A stretch of 64,000 nt of DNA. Origin: Toxoplasma gondii ME49 (Eukaryota > Apicomplexa > Conoidasida > Eucoccidiorida > Sarcocystidae). Position numbers and translations under genes: made by a program. The notes under the pieces were generated by a model. That model saw nothing but the letters and a program-made list of their open reading frames with translations, was not told the DNA's origin and did not search any database. Where the stretch lies: positions 2,639,529-2,703,528 of the forward strand of contig NC_031480.1 in NCBI RefSeq assembly GCF_000006565.2, in the 5' to 3' direction. This document shows, piece after piece, positions 23,850 to 34,712 of this stretch (position 1 is its first letter; each line of letters starts with the position of its first letter).

Positions 23850-26286
23850 ACATATATATGCACACAAATATGTTATGTATGTGTAGGAAGATGTATATGT
23901 ACCGGTGTACATATATAACGATGTTTGCGTAGGCGAGTTTGATTGACTGGTGACATCGAAGGCAGATGCATACAAGGAATCCAGCTTTGTCGAGTATAGA
24001 GGCACACAGGGAGAGACTCTAAGGAGCGAGGAGACAGGCCAGTAGAATTTGGTAGAGAAGGAAGCGTGTGTATGAATTTTTGGGGAGGGCGGCAACGAGC
24101 TGAAGCGAAGGAGAGAAGCGGCGAAGCGAATCAATAAATATACTAAAAGTGCACATCTGTTGGAAACAGCTTTCGCTTCGTCGTCAGCTTCTCTGCGAGG
24201 ACTGTGTGTGCTTTGGACCTCTGTCTCCCGCTCCTCTAAAGCTCTGCAGAAAGTGATGTTCTGCATGGAAGTCTTCTTTCGAAGCTCACATGGTGTCTGT
24301 ACAGTGCCACGAACCGCTAAGTAGTTCGACCGCGTCTGTCGCACGATAGACACATTTCTCCTCCTGGTTTCCTTGAGTGCGTTTCTCTTTTCTCCGTCTG
24401 AAGTGTGAGAGCGAGGAGCAGAAAAAAGCAGAGAACGAGAAGCCGAGACTTCATCTTTCTGCATTGTGTACTGCTGGCTTCAGACAGTGCACACCGCTTG
24501 CTCCTCCGTAAATCTGAAGAAAGGTAATCACGTGTCAGAATCACCTCTGAAAAAAAACTAGTTCATCGGAGTGTTTCCTCCAAGTCTTTCCTGCCCATTC
24601 AGCCCAGTGCCGCGTCGGCGCGTGCTGAATCTCCGAAAAATAACCACGGCAACGGCAAAATGTTGTGAACTGCATCATCAGATAATTCGCTCGTTTCTAT
24701 GTTCGTGACAGAACACACTTTGCGCCTGTTCTACAGATCTGCAAAAACAATAGGGTGCATTGCTTGTCTCCTGACTCTCCTGTATCGACAGCGTGAAGGC
24801 TCGAAGGGGCTTCCTCGAAAGCCAATTCTTAAAGAAGAGTACTGCGTTGCCTGTTTAGCGTAACAGGTATATCAGCTTTCCATTTTCGTCTCTCAGATTT
24901 GGGCCAACCGACTGTGCGGGAGACGCGAACTAGCGCAAAGTCTACTCGGGCTCAGCGCCAGTGTCTCTGCACACGCCCAATGCTTGTCCGCAGAAAAAAC
25001 TGAAAAAAGTCGATTTGTCGTGTGGTGAGCCGTGAGCGTGTTAATCTCGGTTGTGTCGCGACCTCGCTGAGTGGCCGGGAGAATCTGAGATGCTGCTTGG
25101 CGGCGAAGTGCAGATTCTGAAGGAGACGATGTGCGGAAACCTGAGCACATGATCTGCATGCAAGCAGAAGCCTTTCGCTGATTCACCCCTGAAGATCGCG
25201 ACACGATGCGCCAGCCTCTCGCTCTTCCTCTTCTTCACTCAGTAGGATGCTATAAGGGTCCCCTTCGGTGTTCTAGGGCACCGTCCTGTGTGTCCTAGGC
25301 TGAACGCAGGAATAACCTCCTTCTCTGAAGGCAACAGTGAGATTCGCATGTGCCACGAGCTGGCGCGTTCGAATGGCAAGCTCGGAATGACAGTTTTTCT
25401 TGTTCTGAAGAGCTTTCGAGCCTTTCGTAAAGACGACCGACACGGCGTTCTGCTACTTAGCTCGCCAGACGGACACACACACACGCACAGCCGGCTGTTC
25501 CCGCATGCAAGCGGGAAACGGGTTCGTCGTGTTGGCGCGCTGCAGAAAGGGAAAAAGCCGGGATATGTCCGGTTCCGTTTTCCAGGATTTCCCCGTTCTC
25601 TATAGGTGTGTCTTCCCAATTGTCGTGTATACAGCGCCTCTTTTTGCAATGGCGTGAAAGCCGAGCGCAAGTTCGGTGCTGCGTCCAAGCCACCGGTTTC
25701 CGTTCTCTGTATGTACACCCGAACTTTTACACAGCATTTCACGGAGCCGGTTCCGTTCTGTGTCTTCTAGCAGCGTTCTGAATTCGTATCGGTTTGCTTT
25801 TCCGCTGGCTTCGTGCGGAAGTTTTCTCTTTCCCTCTCCACACGTGCGGCTTGTCTGCGTTCTTGTCTTTCCATTTCTTGTGCCTTGGTGGCGGAAACGT
25901 CGAACCCTGCGTCGTCGACTGCGCGGCCGCCCCATGGCTCTTGGTCGGTGTGTTTCTTGTCTCATTCATTCCCTTTCTTGTTGATTGTCTTTTCCCAGAG
26001 CAGGAAGAAGATACGTAGGGGCTTCTTCGTGTCTCCGGGTTTCTCCTCCGCGCTCCTTGCTCGTCGAGCGTGTCTCGTCCCGGCTTTGTGTGTCTTGGCT
26101 ACCTGATCTCCGGTTTCTTCCGGTTCTCAGTTACGTGAAGGCGGACCCTCTTTTCTTCGTTCCCCGTCGTGTTTTGTATTTCTTAGCTCCACTAACCCAG
26201 ATTTCCATCGTGTTATTGCAGAGCTCGCGGCTTCGCGCCACCTCCCCGCCCGTGCTGGGTCGGCCGTCAGAACCAGCCCCGCAAAA
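23384..26286. other. Intergenic region between two plus-strand genes
   Basis: Holds the 3' UTR of the Ubl protein gene and the promoter and leader of the phosducin-like gene. A TA microsatellite lies at 23817-23845. The last 500 bases are C+T-rich on the plus strand, consistent with a 5' leader. No gene was recognised; frames on both strands near 25.2-26.0 kb mirror one another. Confidence 0.5.
23817..23845. repeat. TA microsatellite
   Basis: Uninterrupted TA run about 430 bases downstream of the Ubl protein stop codon. It is one of the few in the window not clearly intronic. Confidence 0.85.
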
Positions 26287-27480
26287 ATGTCGACGACAAA
26301 TCCAGAAATCCGGGAAACGGAGTGGGACGCCCTGCAGAGGAAGTTCGGAAATCTGCCGAAGCTTCCGGATGTCGTGACAGAGGAACAGCTGACGCGTGAG
26401 GTCGTCGACGCCGCCGAGAAAGTCGACACGCTGGCCAGCAAGAGCCTCAAAGAATTGGATGCGCTGGAAGATGAAGTGGAAGAAGACGTCCTCGAAAAGT
26501 ATCGACGCAAGCGACTGGAGGAGATCGAGAACAGAAGGAAACTCGAAAGGTGCGTCCTCTTGTAATCAAACCGGACGCTCCCAGAGCCCACTTCAAACGA
26601 CCGGGTGCACCGGTGAACTTCACAGTCCTCAGCCTCGACCAGCCAGTGTACTTGGCGGTACGTGTGCCTGTGTGTAGAAATGTAAATAAACACGTCGATA
26701 CTGGAATACACAGGTTCTCGAGTGCATACATATACATACACGTACATGCATATACCTACATATACATACATATACATGCATACATACGTACATATATATA
26801 TATATATATATATATGCGTATATGTCTATATAGGTGTGTATGATTGTGTATGGGTTTCGTGTGTATCTCCTCACACAAAGTACACAAGCAGGTGCATGTG
26901 GATATTTTCTCGATGTTACAGATTTGGAGATGTGTATCATTTGAGCAAGGACGGCTTCGTGGAGGAGGTGACTCGAGCGTCGGAGGTGGATCCTCTCCAA
27001 GCAAGCAGCCAGCGGTCGCCTAAGGGCGACTCGGACTCTTCTGACGAGGACGAGTCTGTGCGCAGTAAAGAAGTCGGGTGTTTCTCTTCCTCGCACCCCG
27101 AGTCCAGAAGGAAGAAACGTGGAACGTGGGTCGTCGTCCATCTCTACCAGAGCGCGGTTCCTGCATGCAAGGCCCTCAACGAACTTCTTCCGCAGCTCGC
27201 TCAGAGACATCGGGAAGTCAAATTCATGAAGGGCATCGCCACAGACGTTATCCCCAACTTCCCGGACTCGAAGGTCCCCACGATGCTCCTTTACTTTGGG
27301 GGAACGTGTCGCGCCCAAGTCGTCGGGCTTCAGAAGGAATGGGCAGACGAAGGAGACACACGAAAACTTCCTACGCTTCACGGAATCGAGAAGTTCCTCG
27401 GTACGCATATACAAAACAACTCCCTTGTCTCCGCGACCCCAGCGAAAATACCCTTTACGCAAATGTATACAGATATACAT

Positions 27481-27511
<31 letters not shown>

Positions 27512-27988
27512 ATATGTACATGTATGTCTCTTTTCGCAGATACAGAAGCCGAGACTTTGGTGCGTTGAGTGATGCAGGCCTACGTGCTTTGTTGAACGTG
27601 TCTACATGTCCGCATGCGTTTTTTGTTAGTGAAGGACTGAGAGACTGGTGAGGAAAGGAGAGAGAGTTCCGGCTGGAGGCTTTCTCGGTCGCGCGTGTGG
27701 GCCAAGTGAGGCAAAAGAGAGACAGACTTTACTTTTTTGGCTGTTTTTTTATGGCGCATTCGTTGTTTTTCAGGCAGATACGGAGTTCTGAACGGAGACA
27801 CTGATCGGCGAGATGAGAGTGATGGCGACAGCTCCGACGAGGACAGCAGGCGAGGCGCGCGTCACTTGCGTATTTCGTATGGAGACAGCCGAGGGCGAGA
27901 CGACGAAAGCGATGAGGAAAAAGAGAGAACGAGAACCAAGGGGTATTCTTCCTTAGGCTTCGATCGCAAAGTTCAACGAGGCTACTGA
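26287..27988 (+). CDS. Phosducin-like protein 2 (PDCL2/PDCL3, viral IAP-associated-factor family), four exons
   Basis: Thioredoxin-fold co-chaperone family that works with the CCT chaperonin in folding actin, tubulin and related clients. Exons 26287-26549, 26922-27400, 27540-27563 and 27774-27988 give 326 residues. The AAAAATGT start is a good context. Exon 1 encodes the helical region ending KRLEEIENRRKLER, which joins FGDVYHLSKDGFVEEVTRAS. A Ser/Asp-rich insert follows, then the thioredoxin-like core GTWVVVHLYQSAVPACKAL and KFMKGIATDVIPNFPDSKVP, close to human PDCL3. As in the family there is no CxxC redox pair. The C-terminus is the acidic SDEDS type. The exon 3/4 join needs a GTTGAG donor. 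If it is not used, translation ends at 27568, giving a protein of about 257 residues without the acidic tail. Introns 1 and 2 both hold TA runs. Confidence 0.92.
26792..26815. repeat. TA microsatellite in phosducin-like intron 1
   Basis: TA run preceded by imperfect TACATA repeats from about 26700, all within the intron 26550-26921. Confidence 0.85.
27480..27505. repeat. TA microsatellite in phosducin-like intron 2
   Basis: TA run ending about 35 bases before the acceptor of the 24-base exon 3, close enough to crowd the polypyrimidine tract. Confidence 0.85.
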
Positions 27989-29606
27989 CGAGCAGGAGGA
28001 AGGGACCCGAGAGAGAAGACACGAGAAAGACAGGGAAAGTGAAGAGAAAGTCGAGATGCGGCCGAGGGGAACGAGGGGAAAAGAGGAGACCAGAAAGATA
28101 AGCGACAACAGGTAGAGCCAAAGGAGACGAAAGTTCTCCACATGGGGGAACAGAGAGAAATGGAAAGCGCGACGACAGAGCGTCGAGCAAGTGTCGCGGG
28201 TTAGGCCGTGTCGACTGGCGCTGGTGGAACGCAAGAGCGACGACAGAGAATGACACTCAGACTTCGTAAGGGAGACAGGATAACTGTTTTTTGCCAGCAT
28301 AGTTGAGAACTCGACTGCAGACACCCCATTTGTCGTGCCTTCCGGCTTTTGGCATGGAACGAGCACCTGAAAAGCTAGGCAGGCCTTCTGAGAAACACAG
28401 TGAGACCCAGAGAAACGCGTGCGTTCTTCTTGAGAGGACGCGTCCAAACAAGTTTCCTTTTCCGCAGTTGGAGGAGCGCAGAAGGGACTTTGATCAAAAG
28501 GTGGCGTTTTTGTAAGAAAAACAAACGCTTTTCTGTAACGTCATAGCAGAGACGTAAACGGCTTTTCTGAGGCTGTGCACGGAAACAGGTCGCAGCGTCG
28601 ATACGCCTGAGCGAGCTTCAAGTCTAAGGCAGCAAAGCTCTTGCTGTTATGTCTCGTCAAGGGAGAGGTCCGGTGGAGCAGTCGCCAGGTGGCTTCCAAA
28701 GAACTCCAGGGGGAAATGTTTCGGGGAGTAGATTTGTGACTTCTCTTGGTCACCTTTATGCTCCTCCCCACTGGTCGTTCTCTCACGTGACCGCTCAGAC
28801 CAACGGGTGCTTTACAGAAGCGTTCCTTCAAGCACATATCTTAACGCTGTGTGTTTCTGTATTTTAGAGCTGTGTTCCTGTGCAGTTAGGCAAGCATATT
28901 GGTAGGCAGGCTTCGCGCTGTACAGACGTGAACCACACAGAGAGCAAAACAGCTACTTAGGAAGGAAAGATGGTAGCAACATGAATACAAATGAAGGTAT
29001 CTGCTGTCCTTTTCTGGGAGGCTTTTGGGTTGGAAGAAGTTTGAGAAGAGTAGCTTCGAGAGAAGATACTGAAGGACTCGCGGGGTGCCGGGGCGCGTGC
29101 TGCTGTTTGTGCTGTATGCTCTGAGGCGCTGCAGATGCACTTGCTTTGTCTTCGTTACAGAGTGAACAAACAGAGGTTTTCTTCACCACTCAAAGTGCAG
29201 GGAAGCTGTATCAGAATAAACACCCAGGTGGCGCGACAAGCGGATGTTTTTTTTCGCGTGCCTGCTTGTGGCTTCAGTCGGTAGAAGGGATGCTAAAGAG
29301 GCAGCGATGACGATCACTCACTGCATTTACCTTTTCGAAATCTGTTCGGTTTACCGGTACGAAAAATAAGACACGCATTGCTAGAGACGGTTTCCCACTG
29401 GAGGAATGCGATTGGCCACTCCACAGGAAAGTGTTGTTCGTGCGGCTTGTGGACCTGCGGCCCACTGAAAAGACCCTTTCCCCTTGTGTGAGTTTATGCC
29501 TGCGGGTCCACTAAAACTGCATTAGGAGTAGGCTCGCTGGATTTGACCCTGGGAACAAAGGGAGAAGCGGAAAGACATTCCCAAAGTCCCTCTCGTGCCT
29601 TCGGTT
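27989..29606. other. Convergent intergenic region, no gene seen
   Basis: Between the stop codons of the phosducin-like gene (+) and the HAD-fold gene (-). Expected content is two 3' UTRs. Frames here are under 180 codons and without recognisable features. Confidence 0.55.
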
Positions 29607-31648
29607 TCAGAGCGCCAGACGTCTGTAGTCGATCATCGCGCTGTCTTGTTCCATGAGGTAGGTGCCGCTCTCGTCGTCCGCAAACTGGTCGAGCAGCTCG
29701 ATGAATATTGCAGTCTGCTTAGTGACAATGTCAATGGTCGGCGACTCCACGTATTTGATGCATTTCGGGTGAGAATCCCGGCCGAACTGCGATTGAAGAT
29801 ACTCTGAAGCATTGTGAAGGGCAATGTGCTCAAAGTCCTGGTCACCTGCATGCGTGGAGCAAAAGGCGCAATACATTGCGCTGCAAGGGCGTCTTAGTCC
29901 GCAGCAAAAGCGGAAGGCGCCTCCCTGTCCTACAGAGAGACTCAAGATACAACTGCGGCGAAGCCCGGAGCACCACAGGGGAACGAAGACGTGAATGGAT
30001 GAAGAGGGGGCACGGTATCATCCGCAAAAACAAACAGTGCACTACAAACGTACGAGCGACTTCATAAACAAGATCCTTGTGGCCCAAAGAGAAAGGTAGC
30101 CCCCGGTCGAATATCTTTGTCGCGAGGAGTGTGCTGCCTCTCATTGTAGCTTCCGTACCGATTGTCATAACTGAGAGCTTTTGGTTAGCATGCCGTCCTG
30201 CGAAATCGAGCAGCATCTGGACGAGAGCTGTGTCCTTCCAGTCCTCCAACGGAAGGCCGTGCGGCTCACACATGTCCCGAGCAGAGACTACAGCAATGCC
30301 TGGCAACGAAGGAAACCACAGTGCGGGCAGCCAACCAGGTTGTCGTTCTGTCTGCGAGTGTAATACTACCTGGAGTAGCAAGCGCTGAAAAGAATCAGAA
30401 ACCGCCAGCCAGTCCTATAGTCATACAGATCTCAGGAAAGGTAAAACGCGTCGCTCCCACCATTTCTTCTGCCAATGTTTGTTTGCCAGCATATGAAACG
30501 AAACCCGATTTGAGGGTGTCTCAGAACCATTTCGTGGCTCTGGGTGTCACTCCAGGTCACCATATCGATTTTTTCAGTGATCGCCATCATCTTGTTGCCC
30601 TGGCGGAAGTCGTAATCCATCCTAAGTTCTGTGGTGGCCAATTTAAACTGCCAATCAAGTAGGCACAAGGGACTAGTTTTTCCCTTGCCGAGCGCATCAT
30701 GTCAGCAATTGCGTATGTGTACACTGGTTCTTGTTTACGGCCATTCGAATGCCATTTCGTTTCCGCGCAACTTTCCAAGTAAAACCTCCTTCGATAGAAG
30801 ATGATTACTTGCTGCTTCGGCTAACGTTTTACTACAGAGGCAGTTGCGGGAGTCCTGGTGCACTCACGTAGCTCATTCACAGTTCTGTGGATGACGGGCA
30901 GGAGTCGGAGAGTTTTGATGAGTCCGACGCTCGTGGCGTTGGACATGATGGCAACTTCTCCCTTTTCCTTGCACTTTAACAGCAGCGTCCGCACACTGTT
31001 CTGCAGCAAGTCCATCTTGGACTTTAGGACGGGGGAGCTCAGCGCGGGGCATGGCTTCTTGCTCATATAAAGATTCGACCCATTTTGGCCGTACAATTCC
31101 GACAGCCAGTCGGTCGGGCAGAGTGTATTGTCCCAGTCAAACACGTAGAACCGAGCAAAATGGTTTCCCTCCTGAAGAGGCACGGGAGGCGAAACGTCAA
31201 AGTGCTTCCCGCTCTGGTGAGCGCTGAGTTCCTGTATCGTCCCAGCTCTCACGAGTGCAGTGGCGTTTGTGCCCCCGGACAATTCGGTAGCGCCTGGACT
31301 GCCCGGACCATAGGCCGAGGGACATGGTGCGGCAGGCCTTGATGTAACTGCTGGGACGACGGAAGTGCTTGGGCGCTGTGTGGGCGCCGAAGGAGAAGCC
31401 TGCGGAAGAACCTCGCCGTCCTCCCCGCGGCCACCCGCCCAGGTAAGCGGCTGTATTGCAGGGCTGCCGGGAAGGACACTAGTTAGATTTTGACGAGCTC
31501 TGACAACGCCCATCGGGCGCACAAGGATGCCCTTGGAACCGGGGGGAACGGCCCTCTGGCTGGGAGCTGAAAGCGGAGCTGGTGGAAGCCCATGGGGAGG
31601 AGTAAAGGGGAGCGTCTTCGCCGGCCCGCGAGCAGAGAAATACGACAT
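29607..31648 (-). CDS. HAD-superfamily hydrolase-like protein, three exons
   Basis: Haloacid-dehalogenase-fold protein, predicted aspartate-nucleophile phosphatase; substrate unknown. Exons 31648-30868, 30299-30054 and 29845-29607 give 421 residues; both introns are phase 1 with GTGAGT and GTACGT donors. The start is the first ATG in the frame, which is open upstream to about 31888, so an extra 5' exon is possible. Residues 1-150 are Pro/Ala/Ser-rich and probably disordered. HAD motif I is FDWDNT (Asp 171 and Asp 173); motif II is probably the Ser of MSNATSVG. The join restores LRIAVVSARDMCEP and a later LSVMTIGTEATMRGS block, an arrangement I recall from HAD-like proteins of several protist lineages. 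The usual motif IV acidic pair is replaced by IGTE, so activity should be checked. No signal peptide or membrane segment is visible. Confidence 0.82.
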
Positions 31649-34600
31649 GATTGAAGCCGTGGCAAGGCTCTCTTTCGCTGCGTCGATTATTGAGAGGCCA
31701 TGATACTGCGGCAGGGTATGCAGGGCGTTCGGGCGCTCCGCCGTAGAGAGAAGCCCCCAAGCAGCTAACGAATAAGACAGAGGAACGCTGCCGTGTGGAG
31801 CGAGTGAGAACGAATTCGTGGTGGAACAACGCCAAAACGGTCTTTCTGATCGATGCTGGTAACCCGTGCTCTTCAGATGGCGAAACAATGCGATACAGAC
31901 ACACGCAAGTCACTGCGGAGAGGGAAGCGATTTCAAAACTCTTTGCACCAGTTACTTTACTTTATTGTTCCGTCCGTGTGTCTGGAAAAGCTTGGAAACA
32001 GTTGCCCCTTACCCTCTGTCTATCATCGGTGAGGCCGCTTTTTCCTAAATCTTGAACTCTCCAGGCCTCCGACGAAGTGAGGCCGGAGACTGACAGAAAC
32101 TTAAAGAGATAGGTTTGGCACTTCGCGTCTTCGGAGGCGCCAGCTTCTGTCACCGCTACGTTTATCGACGCGTGTCACACGCTTCGAAAGCTTGTTCCAC
32201 CCTAGGTAATGCAAACTCCTCATCCTCTCTTCAGTTTTTAGACCGCGGTTGCCTCTCGTACTGGCCAGAGAAACTGCACGCTAAGACCTTTCAGCCCCAA
32301 CAGAAGCCCCAAAGCGATTCCGCTAGATGCATGGACATACTGCCATCTACAGCTAGGCTAAACAGTTTGAGACCAGCTAAAAGTGACTGGGATTCTTCTG
32401 GATAGAAGCACAAAGATCTAAGAAACGCGACGGATTTATACGTAAGCTTTGCCTGCTCTTTTTGAAACGTCATTCCTACAAGTCCAAAGGGAGCGTCAGG
32501 CTGCGTCCTGTGGCCCCGCGACGCCGAGTCGGTGTTATGCTAACGTGAAAAGCCACGACTCACTGCGACACTATTCTGTTGTTGTATCTCCCAGGGCACG
32601 ACGCGCTACAGTAACAACGAAACGCATCTTTTCCCATTGTCGGTTGCTAGCACAAACGGCAGAGTACTTGACAGACGCTGAGCGTGCATCAGACAAGGGT
32701 TCCTTAAATGTGCCGGATCGCTCACAGTCGGAAGGAGTAATGGACGGCTGGAGTGGCCATACCTAGAGATGTCCTTCTAGCCAAAAACTGAGATTAGAAC
32801 GGGGCTGGAAGCTCACTGAATGCCCTTCGGAAATTCCTATTTCACACTGGTTGTTGTCTACTCAGAGTGTAAAACTAAACACAGAAACCGCATGACATAT
32901 TTCAAGCTGTGGCCTTCGAAACACACATTCGTCTACAAACCTTCTATAATACTGGACGCAGAGGAAGTCCGCGAATCGACTCTCCAGATGCGGAAACTTC
33001 GTTCGCTATTACCCCCTTGTTGTCAAGTGTATTGCTGTAATCCTTGACTATCTCTCGTCTCAGTTACAAGCGGAACCGACGCTTGCTGCTGCCCCTCCGG
33101 AAGCCGGTACAGAAGCTTCCTGAAGAATGCGAGGAACCGGACCTGCCTTACTCACGATGCAAGTGACAGCATCAAGTTTCACTGTCGCCCCACGGCAAGG
33201 TTCTCGGGAAGAGATGAGGCAACAATGTCCTGATGTTCGAAACCAAACGAAGTGGACTGGCCGAATTCTACTGTCTGACTTGTGGCGTGCCCCGAAAATG
33301 CGGAAAGCATCTAGCCCTTTTTTTACGTTGGATCTACCGCTGAATGCCAAGCAAGATTATTCAGTCCCCGCTTGAATGCGTGCATAATCCTTCAAATTGC
33401 CCCATTCACGTGCGCACCGTGTGACCACTCGGCCTTACCAACTGCAGCTCAGCAGTCCCTGGTGACTGCCAGATTCCTGTGCTTCTGTATCATCCAGCAA
33501 CTAGAGAGGCTGCCCATACAAAGAGTGATAGCACCAGAGCTCCTAGCCTTTACCGCCACCTCAAGATTGTCGGGTTTTCGTGGATGACGTCCCGTCAGCT
33601 GACACATCCCATTTAGAAGAACACTGAACGACCAACAAACGCGGTTCTTTGTCGCACTAGTTTTCAGCTCAGTCTGTCCTTCGCAAACAGAGTCAAACTG
33701 AAACTAATAGCCCAGGGCAACAATTGCGTACCCTGAAAACTACCAGTTTCATCTCATTTGAGCAATGGAGGAACATCCTACTTCCGCTGTATGCGTTTGA
33801 GGTTTTCTGCAGTTCCCCAACGCGTCGTCGTTAAAGATCACGGCATCGCTGTTTCCATATACACGTTAAGGGTGAGTGAGGCAACACACAGCCGGTGCAC
33901 ATGGGCTTCTTATATGTTTTACGAGCCTCAAAAATGATTTTTCTGAACCGTCCTCCTCTCAAGATGTGATGTGAACTTTACCAGCTGCACCCTCAACCCT
34001 CCGTTTGCCCGCTCTCTGCCAGTCGCCATTGGGATATCGAACATTTCCCACGAAGAAAGCAAGAACCTGACGCGATCGTTCCGAACGCTAACCAAGCACT
34101 GCAGCGAGAGAAACAACATCACTTTTGAAGACCATTACTCTTTTTCCACGGTTGGACTAGAAAATTTGCGTGTTACTCGATACCTGGACGCGGCACGGGG
34201 GATTTTGTTTTTGACATGACTTCGTGACGCATGGCATTTGTCAGTGTTTCGCTTTGCCACTTCTGGGAGATAGGTCCTCACTGAGTAAAGCAAAAACCGA
34301 CCGAGTGTGCACTTTTCCACAACCTCGATACCTATATCTCTCTCTTGCCTCGGGTTCTCGCCTGCAAGTCGAAAGAAGCGGTATTCACCAATGTTCTGTC
34401 TGCATTCGCAGCCTCGCTGCTCTAGGCATGTGTGGCAGCGAAAGTCGACACCTTTAGTTACATTGACGGGCACTAAAGCTTTTTCCTTGTTCAGTTCCAG
34501 GGCATTCCCAAAACGTTTCTCCACAAAACACCCTGCTAGTCACGTTTTTGTTCTCCGTGAATTTCGTAGGTCGGGGGTTTCATACTGCATTCAGAAGGGG

Positions 34601-34712
34601 AGTGGTTCAACTCGCTACGAAAAGGTAAACAGGGGAGAGCCACCCCGCTATTTTTTGTTGCCTTCCTCGGCAAATCGCGGGAGAAACTGAATCGTGTTCA
34701 GTATGCTGTCAG
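31649..34712. other. Intergenic region between two minus-strand genes
   Basis: Should contain the promoter and leader of the HAD-fold gene and the 3' UTR of the 2OG oxygenase gene. The window 31649-31888 stays open in the HAD frame but without an ATG. No other gene, repeat or RNA was recognised. Confidence 0.5.
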
